Assembly (NCBI RefSeq): GCF_900090275.1
Contig: NZ_LT607755.1
Span: 3,906,001 to 3,970,000 of the forward strand
Reading direction: 5' to 3'
DNA length: 64,000 nt
Origin: Micromonospora zamorensis
GTDB lineage: Bacteria > Actinomycetota > Actinomycetes > Mycobacteriales > Micromonosporaceae
Numbering within the stretch: the stretch's first letter is position 1; each line of letters opens with the position of its first letter. A program made the position numbers and the translations under genes. The notes beneath the pieces are model-generated. The model did no database searches. It was not told the DNA's origin and saw only the letters and a program-made list of their open reading frames with translations. This document shows positions 43,097-53,392 of the stretch, one piece after another.

Positions 43097-43789
43097 CTAC
43101 TTGAGCCAGGTCGCGTTACGGACCAGCGGGGTGGCCGACCACGCCTTGCCGAAGCCCAGAGTGTTGCCGGCGCCGAGCAGGGCCAGGACGATCAGGATGG
43201 CTGCGTAGATGAGGTGGTCGTCCATGAACGGGTTGCTCGACGGCGGCAGCACCGCTGCCCACATCATGACGACCAGCATCGCGCCGCCGATAGCGGCGAG
43301 TCGCATCCCGATGCCGAGGATCAGCGCGGTGCCGACGGCCAGCAGCGCACCCATGAACAGCACGTTGGTGACGGTGTTGCCGGCGATGGCGGTGAAGAAG
43401 CCGCTGAACGGGCCCTCGGAGCCGCCGAGGAAGCCTGCCGTGGGGCTGCCGCCGTTGAGCCAGGACCGCGCCGTCGGGGTGGCGAATCCCCACCCGAACA
43501 GTTTGTCCAGGAAGGCCCAGAGGAAGACCCAGCCCAGCGCGATCCGGATACCCGCCAGCAGGTAACGGGCCGCGACAGCGGAGCGGCTTTCGGCGCCAGG
43601 CAGTACCGCTGACGACTCGCGACCGGTGTGCCGGGCGTCGACGTCTACGTGGTGCCGGTCGTCGACGGTCCGGCGGGCTGCGGTGTCGGGCACAGCGACG
43701 GCCAGGGGCACCGTCGGTGGCATCGTGGGGCCGGCGGCGGTGGGGGTTGCGGCGTCGTGGTTCCGGGCGATGTCAACCATCGCGCTCAC
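43097..43789 (-). CDS. DoxX-family membrane protein
   Basis: About 230 residues. An unusual 75-residue polar N-terminal extension precedes the DoxX core: GIRIALGWVFLWAFLDKLFGWGF, VTNVLFMGALLAVGTALILGIGMR, AIGGAMLVVMMWAAVLPPSSNPFMDDHLIYAAILIVLALLG. The family takes part in oxidative or sulfur stress and quinone-linked redox. GTG at 43789 and ATG at 43780 are both possible starts; an AAGGA lies just upstream. Confidence 0.8.
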   Translation of the reverse strand: MSAMVDIARNHDAATPTAAGPTMPPTVPLAVAVPDTAARRTVDDRHHVDVDARHTGRESSAVLPGAESRSAVAARYLLAGIRIALGWVFLWAFLDKLFGWGFATPTARSWLNGGSPTAGFLGGSEGPFSGFFTAIAGNTVTNVLFMGALLAVGTALILGIGMRLAAIGGAMLVVMMWAAVLPPSSNPFMDDHLIYAAILIVLALLGAGNTLGFGKAWSATPLVRNATWLK

Positions 43790-43908
43790 GTTCCTTTTTG
43801 GGCTGATCGTGCGGTGTCCCGCCGGGCGTGCGCCCGATGGGTCGGCTCACTGAGCCCGGCCGCCGTCCGCCCAACACGAGGGACCGCGACCAGACGGTCG
43901 GTGCGGGC

Positions 43909-44124
43909 TCAGGTCGTTGCCGGTGCGCCGGGGTGCAATTGTCGGCTGTCCGTCGGGCGCGTGCCCGACCCGAACGCCTCGCGGTCGGCGTACAGGTGCA
44001 GGCCTGACGCATCGGCGTCCCAGCGCCACAGCTGGGTGTGGACGATCGACGGCGCGGCGCCAGCGGCGCGATACAGGTGCTCCTGTGTCGCTGCCGTGTT
44101 CGCCGTGGCGCTGTCGGTCTGCAT
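43909..44124 (-). pseudogene. Truncated Acg-family nitroreductase
   Basis: From the ATG at 44124 the frame reads ATQEHLYRAAGAAPSIVHTQ and LWRWDADASGLHLYADREA, matching the first 70 residues of the intact Acg protein in this window (APSIHNTQPWRW). It then runs into TDSRQLHPGAPATT and stops after 71 codons; an intact member has over 300. A DosR-box-like element lies 59 bases upstream. Confidence 0.65.
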
Positions 44125-44182
44125 GCGCTCAGACTGCGCCTGCACCGCTGTTCGCGGCAGAGGCGGTAGGCCCTGCCGGTGG

Positions 44183-44196
44183 GGGCCGTTGTACCC
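44183..44196. promoter_or_regulatory. DevR-box-like element upstream of the Acg remnant
   Basis: GGGCC-GTTG-TACCC. It differs in one base from the element at 44438 and has the 5-4-5 spacing of the DosR consensus (GGGAC-N4-GTCCC). Confidence 0.45.
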
Positions 44197-44420
44197 GCGT
44201 TGGCACGTGCCGAACGCTGGATCCCCACGGTCGAGCCCCACCCAAGCCCAGACTGCGGCTGAACAGCCGGGCACCGCTGATCGCCGACAGCCCGGTCGGT
44301 CCAGCACTGATCACGGCCACCAAGCCGGGACCTGCCGGTTGAGAACTCCGGCCGTAGATGTCAACGTGCGTCGGAGCGGACGGGCAGGGCCATAGGACCT
44401 GAAGCAGTCCTGTGTCTCAT

Positions 44421-44435
44421 CCTGGTTGCACCAGG
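44421..44435. promoter_or_regulatory. Inverted repeat in the devR-like promoter
   Basis: CCTGGT-TGC-ACCAGG, a perfect 6-bp inverted repeat 51 bases upstream of the regulator start, adjacent to the DevR-box-like element. Could be a second operator. Confidence 0.35.
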
Positions 44436-44437
44436 AA

Positions 44438-44451
44438 GGGCCGTTGGACCC
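44438..44451. promoter_or_regulatory. DevR-box-like element upstream of the devR-like gene
   Basis: GGGCC-GTTG-GACCC, an inverted repeat (GGGNC-N4-GNCCC) of the same geometry as the mycobacterial DosR box, 35 bases before the regulator's ATG. It suggests autoregulation. Confidence 0.5.
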
Positions 44452-44486
44452 TGCTCAACCAGGCCACCAAGGAGTACAACGGAGGG

Positions 44487-45128
44487 ATGATTCGTGTTTT
44501 TCTCCTCGATGACCATGAGGTTGTCCGTCGCGGCATCTGCGAGCTGCTGACTCAGGACGGTGACATCGAGGTCGTCGGGGAATCCGGGTCAGCGGTGGAG
44601 GCTCTGCACCGCATACCGGCGCTGCAGCCCGACGTGGCGATCCTCGACGCCCGCCTGGCTGACGGCAACGGGATCGACGTCTGCCGGGACGTGCGCGCCA
44701 TCGACCCCAGCATTCACGGGCTGATTCTGACCTCGTACGACGATGACGAGGCGCTCTTCGCGGCGATCATGGCCGGGGCTGCCGGATATGTGTTGAAGCA
44801 GATCCGTGGTGTCGATCTACTTGACGCGGTACGCCGGGTTGCCGCTGGGCAGTCGCTGCTCGATCCGGCGGTCACCGCCAGAGTGTTGTCGCGTATCCGC
44901 GATGGCGTGGAGGCTCCCGATGAGCTCAGGTCGTTGACCGACCAGGAGTTGAAGATCCTTCGGCACATCGCGCAGGGCATGACGAACAAGGAAATCGCGC
45001 AGGAGATGTGCTTGGCCGACAAGACGGTGAAGAACTATGTCTCGAGCGTCCTGACGAAACTCGGCCTCGAGCGGCGCACCCAGGCGGCGGTCCTCGCCAC
45101 GAACCTGATGCGGGGCAGCTCCCGCTGA
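44487..45128 (+). CDS. devR: DevR/DosR-like response regulator
   Basis: 213 residues starting MIRVFLLDDHEVVRRG (GGAGGG before the ATG). Phosphoacceptor Asp54 in VAILDARLADG, then LILTSYDDDEALFAAIMAGAAGYVLKQIRG, a very DosR-like receiver, including DLLDAVRRVAAGQSLLDP. The DNA-binding domain is LTDQELKILRHIAQGMTNKEIA with DKTVKNYVSSVLTKLGLERR. It should control the surrounding stress genes, with the GAF kinase at 46284-47882 as its partner. Confidence 0.88.
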   Translation: MIRVFLLDDHEVVRRGICELLTQDGDIEVVGESGSAVEALHRIPALQPDVAILDARLADGNGIDVCRDVRAIDPSIHGLILTSYDDDEALFAAIMAGAAGYVLKQIRGVDLLDAVRRVAAGQSLLDPAVTARVLSRIRDGVEAPDELRSLTDQELKILRHIAQGMTNKEIAQEMCLADKTVKNYVSSVLTKLGLERRTQAAVLATNLMRGSSR

Positions 45129-45247
45129 TCCGACGACACGTGGCAGGCCCCCACAGCGCATGGCAGGCTCAGTGCATCCCGATCCGCCGCGCAGCCTCAG
45201 GGCCACCGGACCCGCGGACTGCGGGGCCGTTCGACCCGACCACGAGA

Positions 45248-46129
45248 TCATCCATCGCGGACGATGGCGACCATGCGAGTGGCGTACCGCACCAGGCCGT
45301 CGCTGATCGAACCGAGCAGCAGATTACCGAAACCACCACCACCGCGGGCGCCGACGACGACGAGGGCGGCATCATCGGCGGCATTGATGAGGGCACGTAC
45401 CGGGTTGTCGCCGTACAGCACTTTCCGCACCACCGTGACTTCTGGATAGGTGACCTCCCCATCGATGGTCGCTTCGTAAAGCATCTGGTCGGCCGCCGCA
45501 TGCAGTGGCCCGGCCGTGAAGGCGGGCATAAGGTCCGGTTTGAGGCCGTGCCAGTTCGGCGACTCCCACACGTGGATCGCGTGCAGTTGCGCCGAGCGCG
45601 CCCGGGCCTGCAGGAACGCAAACGCGACCGCCTCGGCGCTGCCACGGGAGCCGTCGATGCCCACCACCACCTTCGCCGGCCCGGCCGACCGAGGGCGTTC
45701 GGACGTGGGCACGACAATGACCGATGTTCGGGCATGCGCGGCTACCTGCGTGCTGACTGGTCCGGCGAGCAGGCCGCCGTACCGGATGCGGTCGTCGGCC
45801 GCGACCAGAATGAGCTCTGCGTTGTCGGAGCCGGCGAGCAGCGCGCCCGCTGGACTGCCGCTGCGCAGGATGCCCTGCACGACGATGCCGGGGTGGGCAG
45901 CCGCTGTTTTCTCAACCATTTGCTCGAGCAGCTGTTGGGCCAACTTCGGCGCACCGCCGGCACCCGGTGGCACGATGCCGGCCAACCATGGTGGTGAGGT
46001 CGGGAGCGGATGGACCAGCAGCAGGCCGACGTGGAGTCGGGTGGCCTCCCTGGCTCCGGTGGCGATGACGGCGGTGGTGTGGGCGTTGGCGTCGACGACG
46101 ACCACGACCTGTCCCTCGGACTCTGCCAT
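45248..46129 (-). CDS. Universal stress protein with two UspA domains
   Basis: 293 residues from the ATG at 46129 (GGAGG nine bases upstream). Two tandem UspA domains: the first (1-140) has a degenerate ATP loop, the second begins KVVVGIDGSRGSAEAVAFAF and has the ATP-binding VVVGARGGGGFGNLLLGSISD (GxxGxxxxxxxGS). Close in layout to mycobacterial Rv2623-type proteins that bind ATP and restrain growth. An inverted repeat CATTGCC-N9-GGCAATG lies just upstream at 46155-46177. Confidence 0.9.
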   Translation of the reverse strand: MAESEGQVVVVVDANAHTTAVIATGAREATRLHVGLLLVHPLPTSPPWLAGIVPPGAGGAPKLAQQLLEQMVEKTAAAHPGIVVQGILRSGSPAGALLAGSDNAELILVAADDRIRYGGLLAGPVSTQVAAHARTSVIVVPTSERPRSAGPAKVVVGIDGSRGSAEAVAFAFLQARARSAQLHAIHVWESPNWHGLKPDLMPAFTAGPLHAAADQMLYEATIDGEVTYPEVTVVRKVLYGDNPVRALINAADDAALVVVGARGGGGFGNLLLGSISDGLVRYATRMVAIVRDG

Positions 46130-46283
46130 CGACGGCCTCCTGTCTGCGACCGGCATTGCCCGATTCGACCGGCAATGGGGTGGCCGCGTCTCCAGGATCG
46201 CGGACGGCAGCTGGTGCGCGAAGTGCCGAAAGGCCTGGTGGAGCCGGGACTCTCAGGAGGCGGTGAAGGGATTGGCGGAGCGG

Positions 46284-47882
<1,599 letters not shown>

Positions 47883-48020
47883 TCATGCCACCGGCCCGGT
47901 CGAATTGCGGCGAGGCTCAGCGGCCATGCTTCGCGACCGGGCTGCCGCAGCTTTGGCGGACGTCATTAACGCCAAATTTGGCAGTATTAGGGCTTTGGGG
48001 GCGATTCGAGCCTGATGATT

Positions 48021-48034
48021 GGGCCATTGGCGCG
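48021..48034. promoter_or_regulatory. DevR-box-like element upstream of the kinase gene
   Basis: GGGCC-ATTG-GCGCG, left half as in the regulator's box, right half imperfect, 139 bases before the GAF kinase start; nearly identical to the element at 39441. Confidence 0.35.
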
Positions 48035-48159
48035 ACGCCGACGCCGCGGCCATATCCAGGCTGGCGGTCTGCGCTGACTCGCCCGGTGCGCTCACCCTCG
48101 TCACAGTAGCCCTGTTGGAAGCCGGAACGAGTTGGCGGTGACGCATCGTCGAGGGATGA

Positions 48160-48403
48160 GGTCCAGCCAGCCTGGCCTCATCCCTGGAAATCGGAATCCT
48201 CAGCCGAGCCCTCACCGCAACCGTCGGGCCGGGTGCCGTCCTGGACGGCGAGCTGGTGGTGTGCGAAAGCGAGCGAACCAACGTCGCCCACCTGCAGGCG
48301 CTCCGACACCGGTCGGCCCGCGGAGGAGGAGCTCGCTCCGAACGAATACACGAGGCCGGACACACTCGTGTCAACCCACGGGGCCGCGACCGGCGGTGCT
48401 GAT
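48160..48403 (+). pseudogene. Fragment of an ATP-dependent DNA ligase
   Basis: In one open frame without a start codon the sequence reads GAVLDGELVVCESERTNVAH then LQALRHRSARGGG, matching the ligase segment with the DGEL motif (motif III region, VLDGELVxW...ALQRR). The frame opens after a TGA and ends at 48403. The lysine-adenylation motif is not present. A decayed internal piece of a LigD- or LigB-like gene. Confidence 0.5.
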
Positions 48404-48847
48404 GACCGCCATCATGACCAGGGTGCGCTGCCGCCGTCGGGTCAGCAGCGCGAAGCAGGCGGCGAGCGCCACCAGATCCAGCTCGGCCCACTCGCCGGTG
48501 ACGTCGACGCGGATCGGCCCGCCCGCCCGGCCGGGGAGGCGCACCGCGAGCAGATGCCCGTCGCGGACCAGCTCACCGCCGCAGCGACCAGGCGCCCAGC
48601 GCGTCACCCCGCCCGGCCCCGGCACGTGTGACCGGCTCGGGTCGAGCCGCACCGCGGCGCCGTGCTCGGCCCGCGCTGTGACCCCGATGCGCCGGCGGTC
48701 GGTCGGCTCGACCGTCCAGAGGCCCGCGTCGGTTCGGATCTCGCCGCATCGCCAGGTCCAGCCGGTGGTACGCAGCCAGGCGCGCGGCCCGGCACCGGAG
48801 TCGAGGACGAAGGCGCCATGCTGCTTGCGTACGGTCAGCGCGGTCAT
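48371..48847 (-). CDS. Hypothetical protein
   Basis: 158 residues starting MTALTVRKQHGAFVLDSG, an ATG that overlaps the upstream stop. Mostly beta-rich and polar with a hydrophobic stretch near the C-terminus (ELDLVALAACFALLTRRRQRT), as in actinomycete proteins built like a small beta-sandwich with a terminal membrane anchor. I do not recognise a family. Translationally coupled to the DUF6069 protein. Confidence 0.6.
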   Translation of the reverse strand: MTALTVRKQHGAFVLDSGAGPRAWLRTTGWTWRCGEIRTDAGLWTVEPTDRRRIGVTARAEHGAAVRLDPSRSHVPGPGGVTRWAPGRCGGELVRDGHLLAVRLPGRAGGPIRVDVTGEWAELDLVALAACFALLTRRRQRTLVMMAVISTAGRGPVG

Positions 48848-49245
48848 CGGTTCAGCCCTTCCCGGCGCGGCCGGGGCAGGCCGAGGATGAGGACGACGCC
48901 GACGCTCAGGTGCAGCAGCGCGAGCGCCGCCTTCGCTCCCCCGCCGACGCCGCTCGGCGGCCCCACCAGCAGTGACAGCAGCAGGACCGCGACCGCGATC
49001 GAGGTCCACCAGACGCGCGCCCGGTTGGTGAGGTGTTCCAGCACCGCGAGCATCGCCCAGCCGAGCAGTGCCGCGACGGCGGCGGCCACCACGACCGCGG
49101 CCAACGTGATCTGCCGGGTCGCGTCCGGGGTGCCGGCCGCCAGGTCGACGCCGGCCGCCGAGTGCAGGATCGCGAACTCCGCCGTCGCCACCAGGATCGC
49201 ACCGGCCGCCACCGCGGCTCGGCGCAGGAAGAGGTTGTTCGTCAT
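48844..49245 (-). CDS. DUF6069-type four-helix membrane protein
   Basis: 133 residues with four membrane helices (AAVAAGAILVATAEFAIL, ITLAAVVVAAAVAALLGWAML, WWTSIAVAVLLLSLLVGP, ALALLHLSVGVVLILGL). The TRQITLAAVVVAAAVAALLGW segment matches DUF6069. Function unknown; coupled to the next gene and divergent from a histidine kinase gene that may regulate it. Confidence 0.7.
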   Translation of the reverse strand: MTNNLFLRRAAVAAGAILVATAEFAILHSAAGVDLAAGTPDATRQITLAAVVVAAAVAALLGWAMLAVLEHLTNRARVWWTSIAVAVLLLSLLVGPPSGVGGGAKAALALLHLSVGVVLILGLPRPRREGLNR

Positions 49246-49375
49246 GCCCCGAGTCTGTGGACCGGCCCGGGTCGGGCACGTCGGTCCCGACGCCGCGGCG
49301 CGTACACCCGTCGGCGACGACGCGTACTACCAAAGGAGGTGGCCCTGCCCTCCGCGAGCCCATTAGCCTGCGCTG

Positions 49376-50536
49376 GTGGATGCGGCGACGTGCGACGTGG
49401 ACCGGCCTCGGACGTGGCGTTCCGTCCCGGTGGGAGTGGCGACCGTGGCGATGGGCGTGCTCATCGCGACCGTGCTGTGGTCCGCTACCCGCTCCGGGCC
49501 GACCGCCCTGGTCCGCGCCGATGTCGCGCTGGCGGTGGCCGCCCTGGCCCTCGTCCCGGTGGTCGTCCGCCGCCCGGAGGTCGCTGGTGTGCTGGCGGGC
49601 CTGCTGGTGGCACTGTCGCCGGTTGCCACCCCGGTGGCGAGCTTCGCGGTGCTGTTCACCGCCCGCAACCGGCCGTTCCGGCAGGCCGTGGTGGTGGCGG
49701 CGGTCGGCGTGGCGGGCGAGGCGGTGCAGGCGGTGTGGCGGCCGATACCCAGCCTGCCGTACGGGTGGCGGCTGGTGCTGATGACGGCCGCGTACGCTGC
49801 CCTGCTGGGCTGGGGCACCTGGGCGCAGGCTCGACATGCCCTGCTGGCGGCACTGCGGGACCGGGCCTGGCGGGCGGAGCAGGAGCAGGAACACCGGGTC
49901 GTCGAGGCCCGGGCGGCCGAGCGCAGCCGGATCGCGCGGGAGATGCACGACGTGCTGGCCCACCGGCTGTCGCTGCTGGCAGCGGCCGCCGGCGCGATGG
50001 AGTACCGGCCGGACGCGCCACCCGAGCGGCTCAGCGCCGCCGCCGGGGTTATCCGCGCCAGCGCGCACCACGCCCTCGACGAGCTGCGCGAGGTCATCAC
50101 GCTGCTACGCAGTGACGACGCCGAGGCACCGGGGGACACGCCACTCGGACAGACCCTCGCCGATCTGCCGCGCCTGGTCGAGGAGGCCCGGGCCGCCGGG
50201 CAGCACATCGAGGTCGACGACCCCCTCGGCCCGCCGGTCGAGGTCCCCCCGACGGTCGGCCGCACCGCCTACCGGATCGCGCAGGAGGGGCTGACCAACG
50301 CCCGCAAGCACGCCGCCGGGCAGCCGGTCCGACTCGCCCTCGGCGGGGCGCCCGACTCCGGCCTGAGCATCACGGTGAGCAACCCGACCACACCCGACAG
50401 CGGTGCCACCGGGCACGACGGCGCGGGCCTGATCGGTCTCGCCGAACGGGCCGCCCTCACCGGTGGCCGCGTCACCCACCACATCGACGCCTCGGGTCGG
50501 TTCCACCTCACCGCATGGCTGCCGTGGTCGAGGTGA
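49376..50536 (+). CDS. Sensor histidine kinase (HisKA_3)
   Basis: 386 residues from a GTG start. Six short hydrophobic segments in the first 150 residues, then a coiled linker, the histidine in AREMHDVLAHRLSLLA (His191), and the ATPase domain (AYRIAQEGLTNARKHAAG, GAGLIGLAERAAL). The layout is the common actinomycete NarL-partner kinase with a membrane-embedded sensor. Its stop overlaps the response regulator start. Confidence 0.88.
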   Translation: MDAATCDVDRPRTWRSVPVGVATVAMGVLIATVLWSATRSGPTALVRADVALAVAALALVPVVVRRPEVAGVLAGLLVALSPVATPVASFAVLFTARNRPFRQAVVVAAVGVAGEAVQAVWRPIPSLPYGWRLVLMTAAYAALLGWGTWAQARHALLAALRDRAWRAEQEQEHRVVEARAAERSRIAREMHDVLAHRLSLLAAAAGAMEYRPDAPPERLSAAAGVIRASAHHALDELREVITLLRSDDAEAPGDTPLGQTLADLPRLVEEARAAGQHIEVDDPLGPPVEVPPTVGRTAYRIAQEGLTNARKHAAGQPVRLALGGAPDSGLSITVSNPTTPDSGATGHDGAGLIGLAERAALTGGRVTHHIDASGRFHLTAWLPWSR

Positions 50537-51186
50537 CGGGCCTGGTCCGGGTCGTCATCGTCGACGACGACCCTCTGGTACGGGGAATGCTGACGATGAT
50601 GCTGGACGGCGCTGACGGGATCGTCGTCGTGGGCGAGGCCGCCGACGGCGCTGCGGCGATCACCGCGGTGGACCGGCACATGCCCGACGTGGTGCTGATG
50701 GACATCCGGATGCCCGGCGTCAACGGCATCACCGCCACCGAACGCCTGCGCCGCCGCGCCCGGCCGCCAGAGATCATCGTGCTCACCACGTTCGACACCG
50801 ACGAGCATGTGGTGCGGGCGCTACGGGCCGGGGCCAGCGGCTTCCTACTCAAGGACACCCCGCCGGAGCAGATCAGCCAGTCTGTCCGCGCCGTCGCCGC
50901 CGGCAGTCCGATGCTGTCGCCGGGTGTCACGCGCCGTCTCATGCAGCGGGTCGCGTCCGGCGCCGAGTCCTACGAGCACGCGCGTGGCCGGCTGGCCCTG
51001 CTCACGCCCCGGGAACGTGACGTCGTACGGGCCATCGCGCAGGGACGCTCCAACGCCGAGATCGCCACCGAGCTGCTGATGAACGTGACCACAGTGAAGG
51101 CCCACGTCTCGCACATCCTGACCAAGCTGGACCTCGACAACCGCACCCAGATCGCCCTGCTCGCCCATGACGGCCGGCTCGCTTGA
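50533..51186 (+). CDS. LuxR/NarL-type response regulator
   Basis: 217 residues. I place the start at the GTG overlapping the kinase stop (GTGA); an ATG 18 bases earlier is possible. Receiver Asp57 in VVLMDIRMPGVNG, LTTFDTDEHVV, LKDTPPEQ; helix-turn-helix LTPRERDVVRAIAQGRSNAEIATELLMNVTTVKAHV. It probably regulates the divergent DUF6069 pair. Confidence 0.9.
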   Translation: MTGLVRVVIVDDDPLVRGMLTMMLDGADGIVVVGEAADGAAAITAVDRHMPDVVLMDIRMPGVNGITATERLRRRARPPEIIVLTTFDTDEHVVRALRAGASGFLLKDTPPEQISQSVRAVAAGSPMLSPGVTRRLMQRVASGAESYEHARGRLALLTPRERDVVRAIAQGRSNAEIATELLMNVTTVKAHVSHILTKLDLDNRTQIALLAHDGRLA

Positions 51187-51289
51187 GCAGGAGGTCAGGC
51201 CATTGCGCGGACGCGGTCGGGCGCGATGGTGAGCAGAATCCGCGTCTGACCCCGGCACATTCGCGCGATCGCTGAACCCGACCCCATGA

Positions 51290-52027
51290 TCAGAGTGGCG
51301 GTTGACCTGCGGTTGGGCTGACCTGGTCCGCCAGTTCCGGGCCAGACGCCCGGTCGCCGCCGTCTCGCAGCCGGATGGAATGCCATGCCGCGCGTACGTG
51401 GCTGCGCATGACCGACTCCGCCCAGTCGGGGTCGGGCGCGGCCAGGGCCGCCACCAGTTCGTGATGGTGAGCCAGGCTACGGCGCAGCGCGTCCGGGCTG
51501 TAGCGGGAGAAGGTACGCCAGACGAGCGGCATCTGGATCACCGATGAGACAACGCCGGCCAGTCGGCTGTTGTCGGACGCTTCAAGGATCATCCGGTGGA
51601 ACCGGTTGTTCAGCTCGGTGAGCTCGTCCACATCGGTCGGTCGCCCGTCCGGCGCCACCTCGTCCATCCGGTGGGCCAGCGCGTCGAGCGCGTCCACGTC
51701 GATGGTGCCCGTGGTCGCCGCCAGTCGGCAGCCCCACGGCTCGAGCACGGCCCGCAGGCTGAAGATTTCGTCGAGATCGTGGATGCTCCACGCCTGGACC
51801 TGCACGCCACGGTTGCGTTCGTGGCGGACCAGTCCCTCCGCGGTCAGCCGTCTGAGCGCCTCCCGGACAGGCGTGCGACTCACCCCGAACGACTCGGCCA
51901 ACTCGCCCTCGCGGAGCCACGCGCCGGCCGACCGTTGCCCGGACAGGATCTGTTCCCGGATCAGCCGATAGGCGTCGTCGGCGGCGTGGCCGTTGTCGGC
52001 CTCCCGCGGTGGCGTGTGGTCACTCAT
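51290..52027 (-). CDS. GntR-family regulator with FCD ligand domain
   Basis: 245 residues: winged helix (YRLIREQILSGQRSAGAWLREGELAESFGVSRTPVREALRRL) followed by an all-helical FCD domain (FSLRAVLEPWGCRLAA, LNNRFHRMILEASDN, HHELVAALAAPDPDWAESVMRSHV) whose Asp/His side chains usually bind a metal and a carboxylate ligand. Divergent from the CoA-transferase operon; two TTGNATGCAA operator-like palindromes lie in the shared promoter region. Confidence 0.9.
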   Translation of the reverse strand: MSDHTPPREADNGHAADDAYRLIREQILSGQRSAGAWLREGELAESFGVSRTPVREALRRLTAEGLVRHERNRGVQVQAWSIHDLDEIFSLRAVLEPWGCRLAATTGTIDVDALDALAHRMDEVAPDGRPTDVDELTELNNRFHRMILEASDNSRLAGVVSSVIQMPLVWRTFSRYSPDALRRSLAHHHELVAALAAPDPDWAESVMRSHVRAAWHSIRLRDGGDRASGPELADQVSPTAGQPPL

Positions 52028-52056
52028 GATGCTCGGCACCGTAGCAACACGGAAGG

Positions 52057-52066
52057 TTGTATGCAA
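52057..52066. promoter_or_regulatory. GntR operator-like palindrome, site 1
   Basis: TTGTATGCAA, one base from a perfect palindrome, 30 bases upstream of the GntR gene start. Confidence 0.55.
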
Positions 52067-52151
52067 TCTTCCCGCATAGCATTGACACCGGAGGAGCACG
52101 GGCCTACTTTCCCAGCACAACCTGCTGTAACGACAGTCACAGACCTGTGAA

Positions 52152-52161
52152 TTGCATGCAA
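52152..52161. promoter_or_regulatory. GntR operator-like palindrome, site 2
   Basis: TTGCATGCAA, a perfect 10-base palindrome 22 bases upstream of the CoA-transferase start, overlapping where the ribosome-entry or promoter end should be. Paired with site 1 it fits divergent control by the adjacent regulator. Confidence 0.6.
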
Positions 52162-52183
52162 AGAGACGTTGATTGAGGGGTTC

Positions 52184-53383
52184 ATGAGCACTCCACTGCC
52201 GCTTGACGACATCCGGGTGATCGAGCTCGGGCAGCTGCTGGCGGGGCCGTTCTGCGGTCAACTCCTGGGTGACTTCGGCGCCGAGGTGATCAAGGTCGAG
52301 GACCCGGGTCAGGGCGACCCCATGCGGCAGTGGGGGCGCGAGAAGCCGTACGGCAAGTCGCTCTGGTGGCCGGTGGTGGCGCGGAACAAGAAGTCCGTGA
52401 CCGCGAACCTGCGGACCGAGCAGGGTCAGGATCTGGTACGCCAGCTCATCGCGCGGGCGGACGTGTTGATCGAGAACTTCCGGCCCGGCACGTTGGAGCG
52501 CTGGGGCTTGGCCCCGGAGCGGCTGTGGGAGATCAACCCCGGCCTGATCGTCACCCGCGTGACCGGCTTCGGGCAGACGGGCCCGTACTCGTCACGTGCC
52601 GGATACGGATCGATCGGCGAGGCGATGGGCGGAATTCGGTACGTGACCGGCGACCCCGATCGCCCTCCGGCCCGGGCCGGCGTCTCTCTGGGAGACTCGC
52701 TGGCGGCAACGTTCGCCTGCCTGGGCACCCTGGTGGCGCTGCACCAGCGCGGACGCACCGGTCGAGGCCAGGTGGTGGACTCGGCCATCTACGAGGCCGT
52801 GCTGGCGATGATGGAGTCGCTCATCCCCGAGTACCAGATCGCCGGCTACCAGCGGGAGCGGACCGGAACGACCCTTCCGAACGTGTCCCCGAGCAACGTC
52901 TACCCGACGGCCGACGGCGAGATGGTGCTGATCGCGGCGAACCAGGACACGGTCTTCCGCCGGCTCGCCGAGGCGATGGGACGGGTCGAGCTGGCCACCG
53001 ACGAGAAGTACGCCACCCACGGCGCCCGAGGCCGGTGGATGGAGCAGCTGGACGGCCTGGTCGCCGAATGGAGCTCGACGCTGGCGGCCGACGATCTGCT
53101 CGAACGGCTGCACGCCCAGGGCGTTCCGGCAGGCCGCATCTTCAGGGCCCGGGACATGCTCGAGGACCCGCACTTCGCCTCGCGGGAGGCGATCGTCCGG
53201 CTGACCCACCCCGGCCTCGGGGAGTTCGCCATGCACAACGTCGTACCCAAGCTCTCTGACAGCCCGGGCCGGGTCCGGCACGTCGGCCCCGAGCTCGGTG
53301 AACACAACGAGGACATCTATCGCGACCTGCTGGGGCTCGGCGACGACGCGATGGCGTCGCTGCGTTCTGCCGGCGTCATCTGA
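52184..53383 (+). CDS. Class III (CaiB/BaiF) CoA-transferase
   Basis: 399 residues from an ATG with GAGGGG upstream. Family features: VIELGQLLAGPFCGQLLGDFGAEVIKVE near the N-terminus with the catalytic aspartate expected after it, LIENFRPGTLERWGL, and GFGQTGPYSSRAGY. It would transfer CoA from a donor to a carboxylic acid, activating the substrate for the lyase at the end of the operon. First gene of a five-gene set. Confidence 0.88.
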   Translation: MSTPLPLDDIRVIELGQLLAGPFCGQLLGDFGAEVIKVEDPGQGDPMRQWGREKPYGKSLWWPVVARNKKSVTANLRTEQGQDLVRQLIARADVLIENFRPGTLERWGLAPERLWEINPGLIVTRVTGFGQTGPYSSRAGYGSIGEAMGGIRYVTGDPDRPPARAGVSLGDSLAATFACLGTLVALHQRGRTGRGQVVDSAIYEAVLAMMESLIPEYQIAGYQRERTGTTLPNVSPSNVYPTADGEMVLIAANQDTVFRRLAEAMGRVELATDEKYATHGARGRWMEQLDGLVAEWSSTLAADDLLERLHAQGVPAGRIFRARDMLEDPHFASREAIVRLTHPGLGEFAMHNVVPKLSDSPGRVRHVGPELGEHNEDIYRDLLGLGDDAMASLRSAGVI

Positions 53384-53392
53384 GGAGGAACC

